A stretch of DNA of 64,000 nt from Portulaca oleracea (lineage: Eukaryota; Streptophyta; Magnoliopsida; Caryophyllales; Portulacaceae): the NCBI GenBank assembly GCA_029582165.1, contig CM055890.1, forward strand, positions 8,621,787-8,685,786, read 5' to 3'. The translations under genes were made by a program, and so were the position numbers. The notes under the pieces are model-generated. The model did no database searches, was not told the DNA's origin, and saw only the letters and a list, made by a program, of their open reading frames with translations. Shown here piece by piece: positions 44,201 to 56,200 of this stretch; position 1 is the first letter of the stretch; each line of letters begins with the position of its first letter.

Positions 44201-47200
44201 AGCCAACCTGGTGTTTTTCTGAATCGAGTGGACTGCCGCACAGGAGCAATATTATGGTGAGGGATGGCAGAAAAAACAGGCTCAGGAGGAGCAATATTAG
44301 GAGAAGATTGAGAATGAGAAACAGGTGATGTGATATCAGGAGGGGGAAGGGGACTAAACTGCATAATATCATCAAGATAAGATGAGTCCCGATGGCGAGG
44401 TGGTGGTGATAATAGGCAAGGTTGCATAAAGAGGACATGTTGTTATGTTGAAAGGAAACACGGACTCAAATGTAACATCACGAGATACAAACATTTGCTT
44501 AGTGAGCATGTTAAGCAACTTATAGCCTTTCAGTATCGATACCCTACGAAACACAAGGAACACCCCGAGCATCGAACTTATCATGAGATCTTTGAGGGTT
44601 GGAAGCAAAGGCCAAACAACCAAAAACCCGCAAGTGATTGTAAGAGGGGGATGTCCCAAAAAGTACTTCATAGGGAGTCTTGTTGTGAAGAACAGGCGTA
44701 GGTAGCCTATTAATGATGTGTGTGGCAGTAAGAACACAGTCACCCCAATACATGAGAGGCAAACCTGCTTGAAATCGTAATGCTCGACTGATTTCAAGCA
44801 AGTGTCGATGCTTGCGCTCAACAAGACCATTTTGTTGAGGACGATCAACACACGTGGTTTGATGAACAATACCATGATGCACAAAAAATTGTTTGCATGA
44901 ATCAGAGTCAAATTCAAGAGCATTGTCAGATCTAATGATCTTGATCTTCTTATGAAAATGTGTAAGGACAAATCGCACATAAGCTTCAATAACAGAGAGA
45001 AATTGAGACTTATGTTCAAGCAAATAAGTCCATGTACACCGAGTACAATCTTCTACAATAGTCAAGAAAAATCTGTATTTCCCTTTGGTAGGTACTTTAT
45101 AGGGTCCCCAGATATCAATATGGACAATTTCAAAGAGTGTCTGACTCTTTGATTCTCGAACAGGAAAAGGTAATTTTGTGTGTTTTGCCATAGGGCAGGT
45201 AATGCAAACCTGACTTTTATTTGACTCCAACATGGACAAGTGAGGTACATACTTCAACTTAGAGAAAGGAGCATGACCAAGTCTGTGATGCCAAAGAGCA
45301 TAGTCCACGTTGTTCACTGCACAGCTGAGCGGAGCGGAGTGTTCGTCAACAACCGAGTTAGCAGCAATATCATTCACTTCGTCAGTGAAGTAGTACAACC
45401 CTCCTCGCTCCTTACCAACTGCCTTCACAGTCCTTGTATACAAGTCCTGAATAACACAATACTCAGGGTAGAAAGTTACCATGCAATTATTATCCTTCGC
45501 CAGTTTTGATACAGACATCAGTTTGAACTTGAAAGATGGGGCAATAAGAGTATTTCTCAAGTTCAAACCATTTTGGAGCACAATGTCTGCCTTAGAAGTG
45601 ATAGGTGCTTTGGCACCATTAGGCAGATTTATCTGAGCAGTGTGTCTAGACTTAGATGCAACACTAGATGAAGGAAGTTTGGGAGTAATATGATCAGTAG
45701 CGCCAGTATCCATGATCCAATCATTTGTATGAATTGAAGAACAAGAGCAGAAAATAGTACCTGCAAAAGCATTATCCAACTCCTCATCAGTATCATAACG
45801 AGAAAATGATCCAGATGCCTTCTCTTGTTGAGGAATGAGCTTCAACAATTGTTCAATCTGATATTGAGTCAATCCATAAGAATTTGAGGCTTGGTTGGAT
45901 CCTGCTTGGTGCTCAGTGGGTTGAATAGTGGCAGCAGCAGCTGTCACATTTCTGGGCTCATTTCCTTCCTTGCCTCTAACATTTTTGAAATTCTTATTGC
46001 CTTTCTTCTGAGGAAACTTCTTACTCTTGGGATGCCAGCTAGGATATCCAATGACTTGCCAACATCGTTCCTTAGGATGGCCTCTATTTCCACACACACT
46101 GCACTTTTCATCAACATTTCTACTGTACAAAGCTGATACTTCGTACTCTACTGATTTAGTTGTACTCAACACTTCTCTTTGCATCTCCTCCTGCTGAATC
46201 ATAGCACATGCTGTGTCTACTTGTGGCAAAGGAGTCATAATCAGTATATGACTACGAAGTGTTTGATATTTGTCATCCAGGCCATTAAGAAACTGAAACA
46301 ACTTCAATTCCTCTTTCTGCTTCATCATAGCATTTACGAAAGCAGTAATATCGTCACCAGTAGTGGTAAGTCGAGGCAATTCATTCATTGCATCTAATTC
46401 CTCCCAAAGACCTTGCAACAGAGTGTAATACTCTCCAATTGGCAAGTCTCCTTGTTTAATTTCATACACATCACGATTCAACTTATATTTCCTTGATCCT
46501 TGACTGAGAGAGAATCGTTTTTCAAGATATCTCCACACATCACAAGCTGATTGAATGTACAAAATGGATTTTCCAATTTGATCAGAAACATTGAAGATGA
46601 TCCAAGAAATTACCAGACTGTTGCACGCTTCCCACTGCACAGCCTTGATTTCATCATCAGATGGCTTTGAAAAAGTCCCAAGCACGAACACCAGCTTATG
46701 CTTTGTCGATAAACCAATCTCCATTGCTCGCCTCCAAGTTCTGTAGTTCTTAGCGCCAATCAATTTCTCTCCAGCATTGAGAGAACTTGGACCATCAGAA
46801 GGATGAATGAACAAAGGATTCTGAAGTTCCGCGTAATTGAGGCGTCCCCGATCACCAGACATGATGAAATTAGGGATTTAGAACTTAAAAAAAACTTGAT
46901 CAGATCTCTATCAAGGCTCTGATACCATGTCGATAAAACAGGATCATGCCTGATCAAGAAGATGATCACAAATTGATTTGATCATCTGAGAATTAGCATG
47001 CAATGGAGTTAGAGGAGAAAGGGAGCAGAGAGCAGAAAGATAGAGAGAGAAAGCCCTTTTCTCTTGATTTGTTTGTGATATCCCCAAAAACAAAGCAATA
47101 CAGAGTATATATACAGAATGAGAGGACCGCCCAGCACAAGGGACAGACTGGCACCTCTTCTAACAACCCAAAAAACAACCAAAAATATCTACTAATATCT

Positions 47201-49638
47201 ATAACCGTCTTAACAAATGCCTCTACTAGTTCGTTCCCTCAACTTAAATTGACTGCACAATCTGATAGAAGCTGGAGAACCATTTGCAGACTGCAGGGTT
47301 TTGCTACCTACTTTTGTTAGATCTGGTCATTAATGTTGGTGATTGGGATTGTAAACTGAGAAGTTCGAGTCTGGAGATTCAATCAGGGTTAGTGCACAAC
47401 CATCTTGTAGGGAAAGACAAACCATTTATATATATGTAGAGATATGATGGGATTCCAATGGAAGTCATTTTTAGTTTTTGATGTTCACTGTTCTTGGAAC
47501 TGTGTAACTGAGCTGTTTGGGATATTTGGATTCTACTGGGCTAAAACGATGGGCTTGCCTAGTTTCTGCGACATGCTGGATTGGTCTGAAGAACATTTAG
47601 TTGGACAATTTATTAGATTGAACCTTCTGTAGGCTGCTAGAGTCCTGAGAGCCAAACTGTTCCATAAACAAGCTAAAGAGCTGAATGTTCTGGGCAGCTT
47701 TCTTATTGTTTTTGCTTTCTCCTTGAAAGAATCCGTGGCTGTCATATCTCCAGCACAGGACTCATAGAAATCGGTCTGGAAGTACCAACCTTTCTTAGAG
47801 GATCGAGCAACATCTCCCCCCCACCCAAAAAAAAAAACACACACACACACACCCCAAATGAGTAATAAAGAGATTCATTAGATGGATGTAAGGCCCAAGG
47901 GGGTGCCAGTCCTTCCCATGTATAAAAGGATAAAAACATAATGCCGTCAAGCCAGAAAATTTGGAAAAACTCAAGTGTCTCCCACCTTTAAGCACTTTGG
48001 TTCCAACTATACAAGATTCTAAAAAAGTAAAGCTTGAAATTTTGATAGGACATCACTTTGTCTCAAAGTTCCGACGAATTACTTTCCTTACATCTGAAAC
48101 CCAACTATTTTTTATGTTTCTCCTAGCACTGCCAGGCCCACCACATCTTTTGCATGATACAGGTGGAGCCCAATTACCCGTCATGTATCGGTTAAATGCC
48201 GAAGAGGTGAAGGCCACTGGTAATGGATAGATAGTTGGTTGACTGTCTCCTCTTCTTATAGATGCCTAAAACACCTACTAGGGCCACAAGATTCCTTCTT
48301 TAAGCATGTCCTCTGCTGGAATTTTATCTTAAGTAGCTGCCAGAGCAGCAGGAAAAAAAAAATGCTCAGCAGGAACTTTAGACTTCCAAATGGTCTTAAC
48401 AGGAAAGTGGGACAATTTGCCATGTAGATAAATGCTTTAGCAGAAACTCTTGATGGTGAAAGAGATTTTAGAGTTTCAAAGCCAAACAATCTTATCAATG
48501 TCATCGAGTAACAACTTCCATCTCCAATATTAAGGCTTGAAAATTGCAAACACTACCCTCTTTCCAATCATCGGGGCATCTTGAGAAATACATTTTCCAA
48601 TGGCCTTGGTTGGAGAAACTGTGATATCGAAGCTGATAAGGATTTTGTGTCAAATTGTTTTGGACCTAAACCCCTTTATTCTGGAGGATCAAATTCTTAG
48701 GTATCTGGTGCTGAGATTAGGTTGTAAAGTGATGTATTGGGAATAATTTTTGAGTAGAATAATATATATTTAGTCTAGAACGCCTTGATAAGGCCGTTGA
48801 GCAAGTCTAGTTTGAAACAGGAATTGAAAAGGGAACAGGTAAAGTCGAGTGGATGTCTATGGTATCCTAGATTATGACAAATACTGTTTAATATTATCAC
48901 ATGGTTGCGATTGTGTGGGGTGGTGTTTTGTTTCCATGCTTTGAATCTGGTTTCTGCTGAAGTATTTGCAGGAAATTTACAATAACATGGGCTACTTTCC
49001 CAGTGTAATTTATCTCTGTTGTGCTGCTTTGGGTTTATTCACTTCAATTTGCTGTTCATTGGAAAATAATGCAGGTTTTGCTGAAGGCATTGGAGGTGTG
49101 GGACCTACAGATCATTCCCTTAGATTCACCTGTGGCAGAACCAGCCCAGATTGATCCGGAGCTGGAAAATGCCTTTATTTGCCATCTGCAGGATCACTGG
49201 TTTTGCATTAGAAAGGTAAATGGGGAGTGGTACAACTTTGACAGCCTTTATGCAGCCCCAGAGCACCTGTCAAAGTTCTATCTGTCAGCCTACCTTGACT
49301 CTCTGAAAGGTGCAGGCTGGAGTATTTTCTTGGTGAGAGGGAACTTCCCAAAGGAGTGCCCTCTTTCCTCGTCCGAATCTTCAAATGGCTATGGCCAGTG
49401 GTTGACTCCTGAAGATTGTGTGAGGATACTAAGGGAGTGCAACTCCAAGGGGGAGTCATCAAATAGAGTCGATCCAACCAGACAGCAACAGCCTGCTGAC
49501 CAGTTTGCCTCACTTTCTGAGGCGGAACTTCTTGCCATGGAGGATGAAGACCTCAAGGCTGCCATTGCTGCCAGTTTGATGGATTCTAACCCTCCGGTTG
49601 CTGATTCAAATGCAGGCACTCCTTCAAGAGACAAATAA
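41243..49638 (+). CDS. Josephin-domain deubiquitinase, ataxin-3-like
   Basis: A cysteine protease that removes or trims ubiquitin chains (EC 3.4.19.12). The two coding exons are 41243-41482 (80 codons, ending CAG before GTAACT) and 49075-49638 (after AATAATGCAG). The join is in phase and gives 267 residues, close to other plant ataxin-3-like proteins. The Josephin catalytic triad is visible: C20 (KLCAVHC), H121 (DHWFCIRK) and N134 (WYNFDSL). A ubiquitin-interacting motif lies at 236-249 (EDEDLKAAIAASL). The start MEGSSNGGMLYHEVQE is the conserved N-terminus. All key residues are present and no breaks were found, so the gene looks functional. The intron of 7592 bp is unusually long because it contains a copia element at 42242-47215. 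Splicing of that intron is inferred. Confidence 0.93.
41483..42236 (+). other. Proximal part of the long Josephin intron
   Basis: No gene is seen. A (GA)n run lies at 41764-41779. Inverted segments AAAAAAGCTCGAGGCG (41526) and CGCCTGAGGCTCGCCTTTT (41954) may be the ends of a ~450 bp hAT-like MITE, but no target duplication is clear. The sequence just before the copia element is the unduplicated half of its target site (AATGC at 42237-42241). Confidence 0.4.
42242..42529 (-). repeat. 3' LTR of the young copia element
   Basis: 288 bp, TGTCGATAAAAC...GTCTTAACA. It contains a minus-strand TATA-type box (GTATATATAC) at 42417-42428. The end nearest 42242 is rich in GATCA (five copies in 60 bp). 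Confidence 0.93.
42530..42541 (-). promoter_or_regulatory. Polypurine tract of the young copia element
   Basis: CTTGAGGGGGAG on the minus strand, directly upstream of the 3' LTR. Confidence 0.85.
42537..46862 (-). pseudogene. Copia gag-pol polyprotein, frameshifted
   Basis: The start codon is at 46862, 54 bases after the primer site. The first 772 codons (to 44544) are open: gag with a CX2CX4HX4C knuckle (CSVCGNRGHPKERC), protease (WIMDTGATDH), pre-integrase HHCC region (HHRLGH, then CITCPMAKH), and integrase core with D (VHIDIWG), D (RSDNALEF) and E (NGLVERKH). Breaks then follow near 44550, 44430, 43825, 43560, 43320 and 43120. RT parts keep WIFKTKYHSDG and the catalytic YVDDMLV. RNase H keeps YCDSDWA and SSCEAEYRAM. 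Most of the frames are separated by small indels. The integrase-before-RT order defines copia. Given the near-identical LTRs, the damage probably predates or accompanied insertion. Confidence 0.92.
46916..46927 (-). promoter_or_regulatory. Primer binding site, initiator tRNA-Met type
   Basis: TGGTATCAGAGC on the minus strand, immediately following the 5' LTR. This is the standard complement of plant initiator tRNA-Met used by copia elements. Confidence 0.93.
46928..47215 (-). repeat. 5' LTR of the young copia element
   Basis: 288 bp, one substitution relative to 42242-42529. Confidence 0.93.
47221..49074 (+). other. Distal part of the long Josephin intron
   Basis: No gene is seen. It contains a short A run and (CA)n at 47829-47853. 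A pyrimidine-rich tract precedes the acceptor AATAATGCAG at 49074. The open frames here are short and unsupported. Confidence 0.5.
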
Positions 49639-50157
49639 GGCTCGATTGTATTGCCTACGGAAATTCCTCGCCAACCCCCAAACAAAAATGAAAAATAAAA
49701 GAAAATGTCCCTACATATGACATTGTTGTGCCTGTGCTGATTTTCCATGAATTTTGTGCCAGACAGTTGAGTTTGACATTGATAACGGGATCATTTGTGC
49801 AGTGTGTATCTCCCTTCAATTTGTGCTTGTCAACTTTTCACTGGATTCAGCAATATACATTTTGTAAGTTAATCCATGAAGAAGAGAGTAATGCAGCAGA
49901 GCATCTTGGTTTTTTAAGGAAATGGAATGTAATCAGCAATTCTGCCTGAAACAAATCCTGAGTTGTACTGAGATCTTCATGGTGTTGTAATTTTGAGAAA
50001 TGACGCTTTTTCGCTTATTTCTTCCATAGCATATGGAGGCTTCTTCTTACCAATCGGTAAAAGTAATCCTGTTTTCCTTATCTATTTTAAGATTAACTAA
50101 ATGATGTATTGTGTAGTTCAAAACTGATCAGAGTGCTACTAAATCAGACACACACCT
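49639..50157 (+). other. Josephin gene 3' UTR and downstream region
   Basis: No further coding region. An AATAAA-like signal occurs in the A-rich stretch near 49695, a plausible polyadenylation region. Nothing else is recognised before the mobile element at 50161. Confidence 0.45.
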
Positions 50158-50160
50158 TTA

Positions 50161-50424
50161 GGGTCCGTTTGGACCTAAGAAAACAGGATGGAAAAAAAAT
50201 CTCATGGAAAAAAATTAGGAGGAAAAATTTTGGGGGTAAAGTAAATTTCTTTTTCTTGTTTGGTTCAAGTAAAATTTTGAAGGAAAAAAATTGATTTTCT
50301 ATTCAACTTTCTTTTCCTTGTTTGGTTTGAAGAAAAATATATGGAAAAAAAATTTGCATGAAACTTTTAAATGTCAAGCTTCATTTTTCTAGATTATATG
50401 ACGTTATTTGGAGGAGGGGGAGTT

Positions 50425-50468
<44 letters not shown>

Positions 50469-51033
50469 GAGATTTAGAGAGAGAGAGAGAGCGAACGAGA
50501 GAGAGAAAAGAGAGTTAGAGAGAGAGAGAGAGAAGAGTGTTAGAGAGAGAGAGAGAGAGAGAAGAAAGAGAAGAGACTTAGAGAGAAAGAAGAGAGAGTG
50601 CGCGAGAGAAAGAGGGAAGAGAGTTAGAGAGAGAGAGAAGATACTTAGAGAAAGAGAAAGAGAGAAGAGAGAAGAGAGAGAGAGAGAAGAAAGTTAGAGA
50701 GAGAGAGAGAAGAGACTTAGAGAGAGAGAAGAAAGTTAGAGAGAGAGAGAGAGAGAAAATAGAGTTAGAGAGAGAGAGACGAAAGTTAGAGAGAGAGAGA
50801 TGAGTTAGAGAGAGGATGAAAAGAAAGGTTGACTTTGATCTAAAATTTTTCTCTCCCAACTTTCCTTTCATTTTTGAAGGGAAAATTTTTTATTCATTGT
50901 TACTCCAAATTTTCCATACAATTTTCCAACTATTTTTTTTCCATTCTTTTTTCTTCAATCCAAACAATGGAAAGATTCTCATTTTCCAAAATAATTTTTT
51001 TTCCATGCTATTTTCCAAGGTCCAAACGGACCC
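50161..51033. mobile_element. Tourist/PIF-Harbinger-like element with a GA-rich core
   Basis: An 873 bp element with terminal inverted repeats GGGTCCGTTTGGACCT and AGGTCCAAACGGACCC, flanked by the 3 bp duplication TTA (50158-50160 and 51034-51036), as in the PIF/Harbinger superfamily. Subterminal A- and T-rich arms are also roughly complementary. No transposase is present. The centre is a degenerate (GA)n expansion. Confidence 0.85.
50421..50815. repeat. Large degenerate (GA)n array
   Basis: About 395 bp of GAGA with regular interruptions of TTAGAGAGAGA type, spaced roughly 30-50 bp apart. Reading frames across it give only Arg-Glu or Ser-Leu dipeptide repeats and are not genes. Confidence 0.9.
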
Positions 51034-51036
51034 TTA

Positions 51037-52140
51037 GAGTTCAAGGATCAAGGATAGAAATCTTTAATCATTCAACTGGTGGTAGTCGACATTAAGGGAA
51101 AAAAACATATGAAACCAAAGAACAAGAACCTTTGATTAACACAGAATCACCAGAATCAAAGAGGACCAAGGGCTGATGAGCTGATCTTACTGTTTAATCC
51201 AGGATACAGAAACACCGCCTAGATTAGCTTGACCTAGGTACCAAAACACTATTTAAACAGCCAGCAAGTTTTACTTATTCACCACTTATTAGTCAGATCA
51301 AGATACTAAAACAGAGATGAGAGTTTTAGATACTCATAAACACACGCTCAAGACTCAATTTTGTAAACTCAAATAATGAAAAATGAGTTATAATAATTGA
51401 GCTTATAAGAGGCCGCAAGCAAGGAGCTTATTAGGTTTCCTTAATGATTAAGAAACCTTAAACTTGAATTAACTAAGCTAAGTGTTACATAATTCAACTA
51501 CTTAACTTAATGCATAAGTCAAAACAAGGCTTTAAGCTAGTAAATGTCACCGCATCACTGCAGTGTTGGTATACACACAGGCAGCTTGCCAAGTGTATAA
51601 ATTATGGAAGTTCTTAGCAAAACAGTCACCTCATGCTTAGAGCGAGGGAGCTGGCTACTATAGTCATTCATGATGTCAATCTACAACTTGGGATTGGAGG
51701 GAAAACTTGTGTAAATGTTGAATTTTGTCATTTAGTTCAACTTTACAATTATACAATTTATTTTTAGCATTTTTATTTATTTTTATTTTTATTTAGGATT
51801 AAATGTCATAGATTTTTAAAATGCACTAATGATGAAATAACCCAAATAAAAATCACTACTAAAAAAAAGCCATTAATATTAGCTCATTTCCATTTCTAGC
51901 CTTTCCACATTCAAATATTCCAAAAAATTACAATTTGAAGTCATTCTCTTGTACCTGGGCCTTTTCTTTAGATTATTAGTTTTTCCACTGACCTTTATGG
52001 TTTTCCTCATTTTGGGAGCTAATTGTACTCATTACAAACTTTCCAACAACGCTTGAACTAAGTCAATCGGAGGTCAGATGAGAAAGTTATGGTTTTTTGA
52101 AGTTGGACGGCTTGAAATGGTCATCATGCTGGTCTAAATG
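51037..52140. other. Intergenic region without recognised features
   Basis: AT-rich, no coding frame. The part from about 51880, with a segment on AAGTCAATCGGAGGTCAGATGAG, resembles LTR-type sequence of decayed gypsy elements, but no boundaries could be found. Confidence 0.35.
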
Positions 52141-52149
52141 CTCCTTTTT

Positions 52150-52540
52150 CTTAAAGTTTCGACCCGATTCCCGAGGCGTGACACGCTTCCAAAGAAAAGG
52201 GGAAATGTGGATTTGAGTAAAACCCAACCATGCTTACCCACATGGTCCGGGTTTCACCCGACTCGCGTTGGAGTTGATTCCTCGGGAAACTTGGTAATGT
52301 AGTTTTGGTGTCGCGGATACCCTGTTGGACCTCGTGTAGACCAACATGCTACACTTTTTCCGAGGTCCAACCCGTTTCCTAAGCCCAGCATGCTTCCCGA
52401 GAAATGGTGAAGTGTGGGCCTCGGTAAAGCACAGTCATGTGGATCCACATGGCGCGGGTTTTACGCGACCGGTGCTAGAACCAATTTTCTTGGGAAGTGT
52501 ATAGACCTAGGGAAGGGTGTCGCGAGTACTGTTTTGGTTT
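52150..52540. repeat. Two-copy tandem repeat with a ~208 bp period
   Basis: Copy 1 starts near 52162 (CCCGATTCCCGAGG) and copy 2 near 52368 (CCCGTTTCCTAAGC). Shared landmarks are CACGCTTCC/CATGCTTCC, GAAATG(T)GG..G(T/A)GTGG, CCACATGGTCCGGGTTT/CCACATGGCGCGGGTTT, and GTGTCGCG at 52309 and 52517 (208 bp apart). GC content is higher than the surroundings. The identity is moderate, so the duplication is old. Confidence 0.7.
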
Positions 52541-53200
52541 TGTGCTGGTACATGTCGTGCCTCCCTCCCTCCTTCATTTCCACCCTAATTATTCCCTCAT
52601 TTTCTCCTATAAATACAACCCCACTTCCATCGATTTTTTATACATGGAAATCACTTAGGAGTATTGCCACTTATAATAATGAAATATTTATCTTTTATCA
52701 TTTTAATATGTTTAATATGTATCTTCTTCCTCCATCATTTGTATACATCATTCTTGGCATCCTTATATTTATCTTTTATCATTTTAATTTCTTTAATTCC
52801 CACTTGTAATCATGTAATATTGAAATAAATATTAAACTTTGAATACATAAAATTGATAATATGTAAATTCAACATTATTTATGCTCTTGGTTTTTATCTC
52901 TCTCATGAAATCCAAAATACAAAAAAACCCTTAACAATAAACAGTAAAAAGTAAGTGTTATCAATTAACCATTCATTGAACATGTTAAATGTTTCTTTTT
53001 TTTTATTATTATTATTTCGATATTCTCCAATCTTCTTAGCTAAACGGATTGAAAATCTACACACAGATCTGACTTTGTGGCAATAATCGGGTTGGGTCAG
53101 GTTTTATTGTAGCCCGTTTGCGCTTGGTCTCTCCAGCCTCCGTCAGCCTGTGATATTATCAGCCAATCTGTTGATTTACATACATACTGTTGATTGTTGA
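52541..53200. other. Region upstream of the OGG1 gene
   Basis: No gene is seen. A TATA-like CTCCTATAAATACAACCCC lies at 52604-52622, about 600 bp before the OGG1 start, but it may belong to the repeat or LTR-like sequence just before it. The last 150 bp are GC-richer and probably contain the OGG1 5' UTR. Confidence 0.35.
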
Positions 53201-53251
53201 ATGCAGTTTGTCAGTCTGAGAGCACCAACATTACTCTCGATTGCCAATCCC

Positions 53252-56200
53252 ATGAAGCGAAGAAGAAGAAGACTCATCTCTTCTCTTCCCTCTCCCGAAA
53301 CCACACCACCATCAACCCCACAAACCCTTGACCCAAACACCCACCTCTCTAAAACCCCCCAAACACTATCTTTCTCCTCAAAAAGACCCAACAGATCTCT
53401 CTGTCAAACCCTTAAAGCCCAAATCTTGCCAACACCCACCCAAACTGAGAAATGGGTGCCCCTTAATTTGGGCATATCGGAGCTCTCTCTGCCCTTAACC
53501 TTCCCAACTGGGCAGACTTTCAGGTGGAAGAAGACAGGGCCTCTTCAGTACACTGGTGTTGTCAACTCCCATTTGGTGTCCTTGAAACACCTTGAAAACG
53601 GTGATGTTGCCTACTGTTTTCATCATTCTTTAGAGGAGGACGCTGCAAAGTTGGCTTTGTTTGATTTTCTTAATGTGGGTATTTGTTTGGCTGATATGTG
53701 GGAGGGTTTTGCTGCTTCTGATCAGAGGTTTGCTGAGCTAGCGCCGCGTTTGGCTGGCGCCCGGGTGCTTAGGCAGGACCCTTTGGAGTGCTTGATTCAG
53801 TTCTTGTGTTCTTCTAATAACAACATTGGGAGGATCACTCGGATGGTTGATTACATTTCTTCATTGGGTCATTATTTGGGTACTGTCGAGGGTTTTGATT
53901 TTCATGAATTCCCATCATTGGAACGGCTGGTTACTGTGTCTGAAGAGGACCTTAGAGAGGCTGGATTTGGTTATAGGTTGGTTTATTTTTTTCCCTATTG
54001 TGCATTTGGATTGCCTTCATTATGTATTATCAAGTTAAATCCTTTCTTTCCATTCTTCCTCTTGAACATGACAATATGACATTTTTAGTGCGCATAGTCT
54101 AATTTGGGACTATACTTGTCATTAATTTGCATGACCAGAGCAAAGTACATAGTTGGCACTGTAAAAGCCCTGCAATCGAAGCCTGGTGGTGGTGCTAATT
54201 GGCTTTCCTGTCTGCGTGAATTAGAACTTGACGAAGTTATAAATGCTCTCTGTACCTTGCCTGGCGTTGGTCCAAAGGTGGCAGCATGCATTGCTCTCTT
54301 CTCTCTTGACCAGCATCATGCAGTTCCAGTGGACACTCACGTATGGAAGGTTAGCATACATATTGCCTAGATACTAACTATTATCTGCAAGACCTTTTTA
54401 GTTAACCAATGATCCTCTCGCTCCTCGTGTTTCAAGCTAATAAATGTTTGCTCCTTTTGATTGGAAAATAGGCATTTTACTCCATCTATTGATTCGCATA
54501 TTGAGTACACAAATTTTTGTTGCTTTGTTCTAGAGTTTTAGGACTGTGGGTGTCAACACATTCTAATCAAGTATCCCGTGGGAAATATATTTGTATTATT
54601 CAAGTTTAGTGGTAGGGCTATGAATACTTGAAGCCTTCGTGCGTTTTTTTGAGTAGAAGCTCAAGCTCAAGCTAGCTTGTGCTTCCAATATGTAATTACC
54701 CTTAGCTCCGATGTGATGGAATGTGAGCCCAATTTGAGATCATAGTTACTGGGGATGAAGCATGGTTCCTTGTCCCAGTTCGGGAACGGGAATGATCCAA
54801 TTCCGGTTGGGACACGCCCCAGTTCGATAAGCATGTCGACCCTAATTTTACGGCAAGTAGTGGAGCCATGGAAGAGAGAGGGACGTCTTTAACAGCGCTG
54901 ACGAAATTAGATTTCTTCTCTGTTAGATTTTGCTATCATTGACAATGGAGACCGGATTTGGTAATGGTGGAAGCAGAGTAAAAATTAAATAAAGTTTAAA
55001 ATCAATTAGTGACATTTTCCAGTATTTTATTTTATTTTATTTTTCATCGTCTTATCATCCCATAGTTGTCCCATGTACCGTACATTGTACCACTTCGTAC
55101 CCGATTCACTCTAGGTTTCGTCCCCTGTCCCTGTCCCAGTTCGCGTTCCACGTACTGTATCGAATACCAAGCGGTTAACTATGTTTGAAATATCTAAGCT
55201 CAAATGTGGGTTGAGCACCTTTCTTCCTCCTATCTATGCCTCCTTGTAGGAGCTCCTCACTAATGTAGAGTGGTGTGGGATCTAGTTGTGGAAAGATTCC
55301 GTTAGAGATTAGGCAATTAGAAGTCAGAGCTTCTTCTTGAAGGGGGTAGACCAACCTTATTGCGTAGCACTTTATGGAGTTGCCCAATTTACTTGTCTTT
55401 ATTCAACATTACTGTTGGCATTTCCTCCCAATTAGAGAGAATGGTGAGGAGTTTTCTTTGGTCAAGTGGTGATTTAATGCATGGTCTTTATTGGTTCAGT
55501 GGGATGATGTGTCCCATCCTAAAGATGAGGGTGGTTTTGGTATTAGACATCTTCGCGCTTTGATGAAGCTCCTAGAGCAAAGTGGTTATGGAGGTTTGTT
55601 GAGGAGGTAGATGCTTTGTAGAGAAAGTTGATTGACACCAAATATGGGATTGATGGGTATGGTTGGTAGAGCAAGTAAGTTTTCATTTTCTCACGGAGTT
55701 AGTTGTTGTAAGTCTATTATGGGTGGTTTTGACAAGGTTCATTGCTATGGTGCATTTTTGAAGTGCAAAAATGGAGCTCAGATCTTGTTTTGGCATGACC
55801 ACTAGTGTGCAGAACAACCTCTTAAGTCTCAATTCCTTGATCTTTTGAGGATGGCTCGTCATAAAGAGACAACTATCCTAGATATGGTTTCTTAGAATGG
55901 GGACCAACACCATTGGATCTTAACTTTTCTTGGAATCCTGAATGGTTAGGAACAAGAGATTTTGTTGAATTTGTTTGGCATTGCGTGCTAATTTTAAAGT
56001 TGCTCTAGGTGGTAACCATGAGATTTGGTTATGGAGGTTTGCTAAGGAGGTAGATGCTTAGTGGAGAAAGGTGATTAACACCAAATATTGGTTTGATGGG
56101 TATGGCTGGTGGAGCAAGAAATATTCATTTCCTCACAGGGTTAGTTGTTGGAAATTTATTATGGGTGGTTTTGACAAGGTTCATTGCTATGATGCATTTT

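Larger units (their letters stand above)
42242..47215 (-). mobile_element. Complete, very young Ty1/copia retrotransposon
   Basis: A 4974 bp minus-strand element within the coding intron of the Josephin gene. LTRs of 288 bp lie at 42242-42529 and 46928-47215. They differ at one position (A at 42464, G at 47150). A perfect 5 bp target duplication AATGC lies at 42237-42241 and 47216-47220. The primer site and PPT are in place. The polyprotein nonetheless has several frame breaks. It is antisense to the host gene. Confidence 0.95.

Noticed and set aside
50371..50871. Arg-Glu rich and Ser-Leu rich open frames in the GA region
   Set aside because: Dipeptide translation of a (GA)n microsatellite inside a MITE; no start context or homologous protein pattern.
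55175..55563. A separate gene in OGG1 intron 2
   Set aside because: The plus-strand frame reads as LINE RT connection sequence and continues into a LINE with a poly(A) tail; the minus-strand frame is its shadow.
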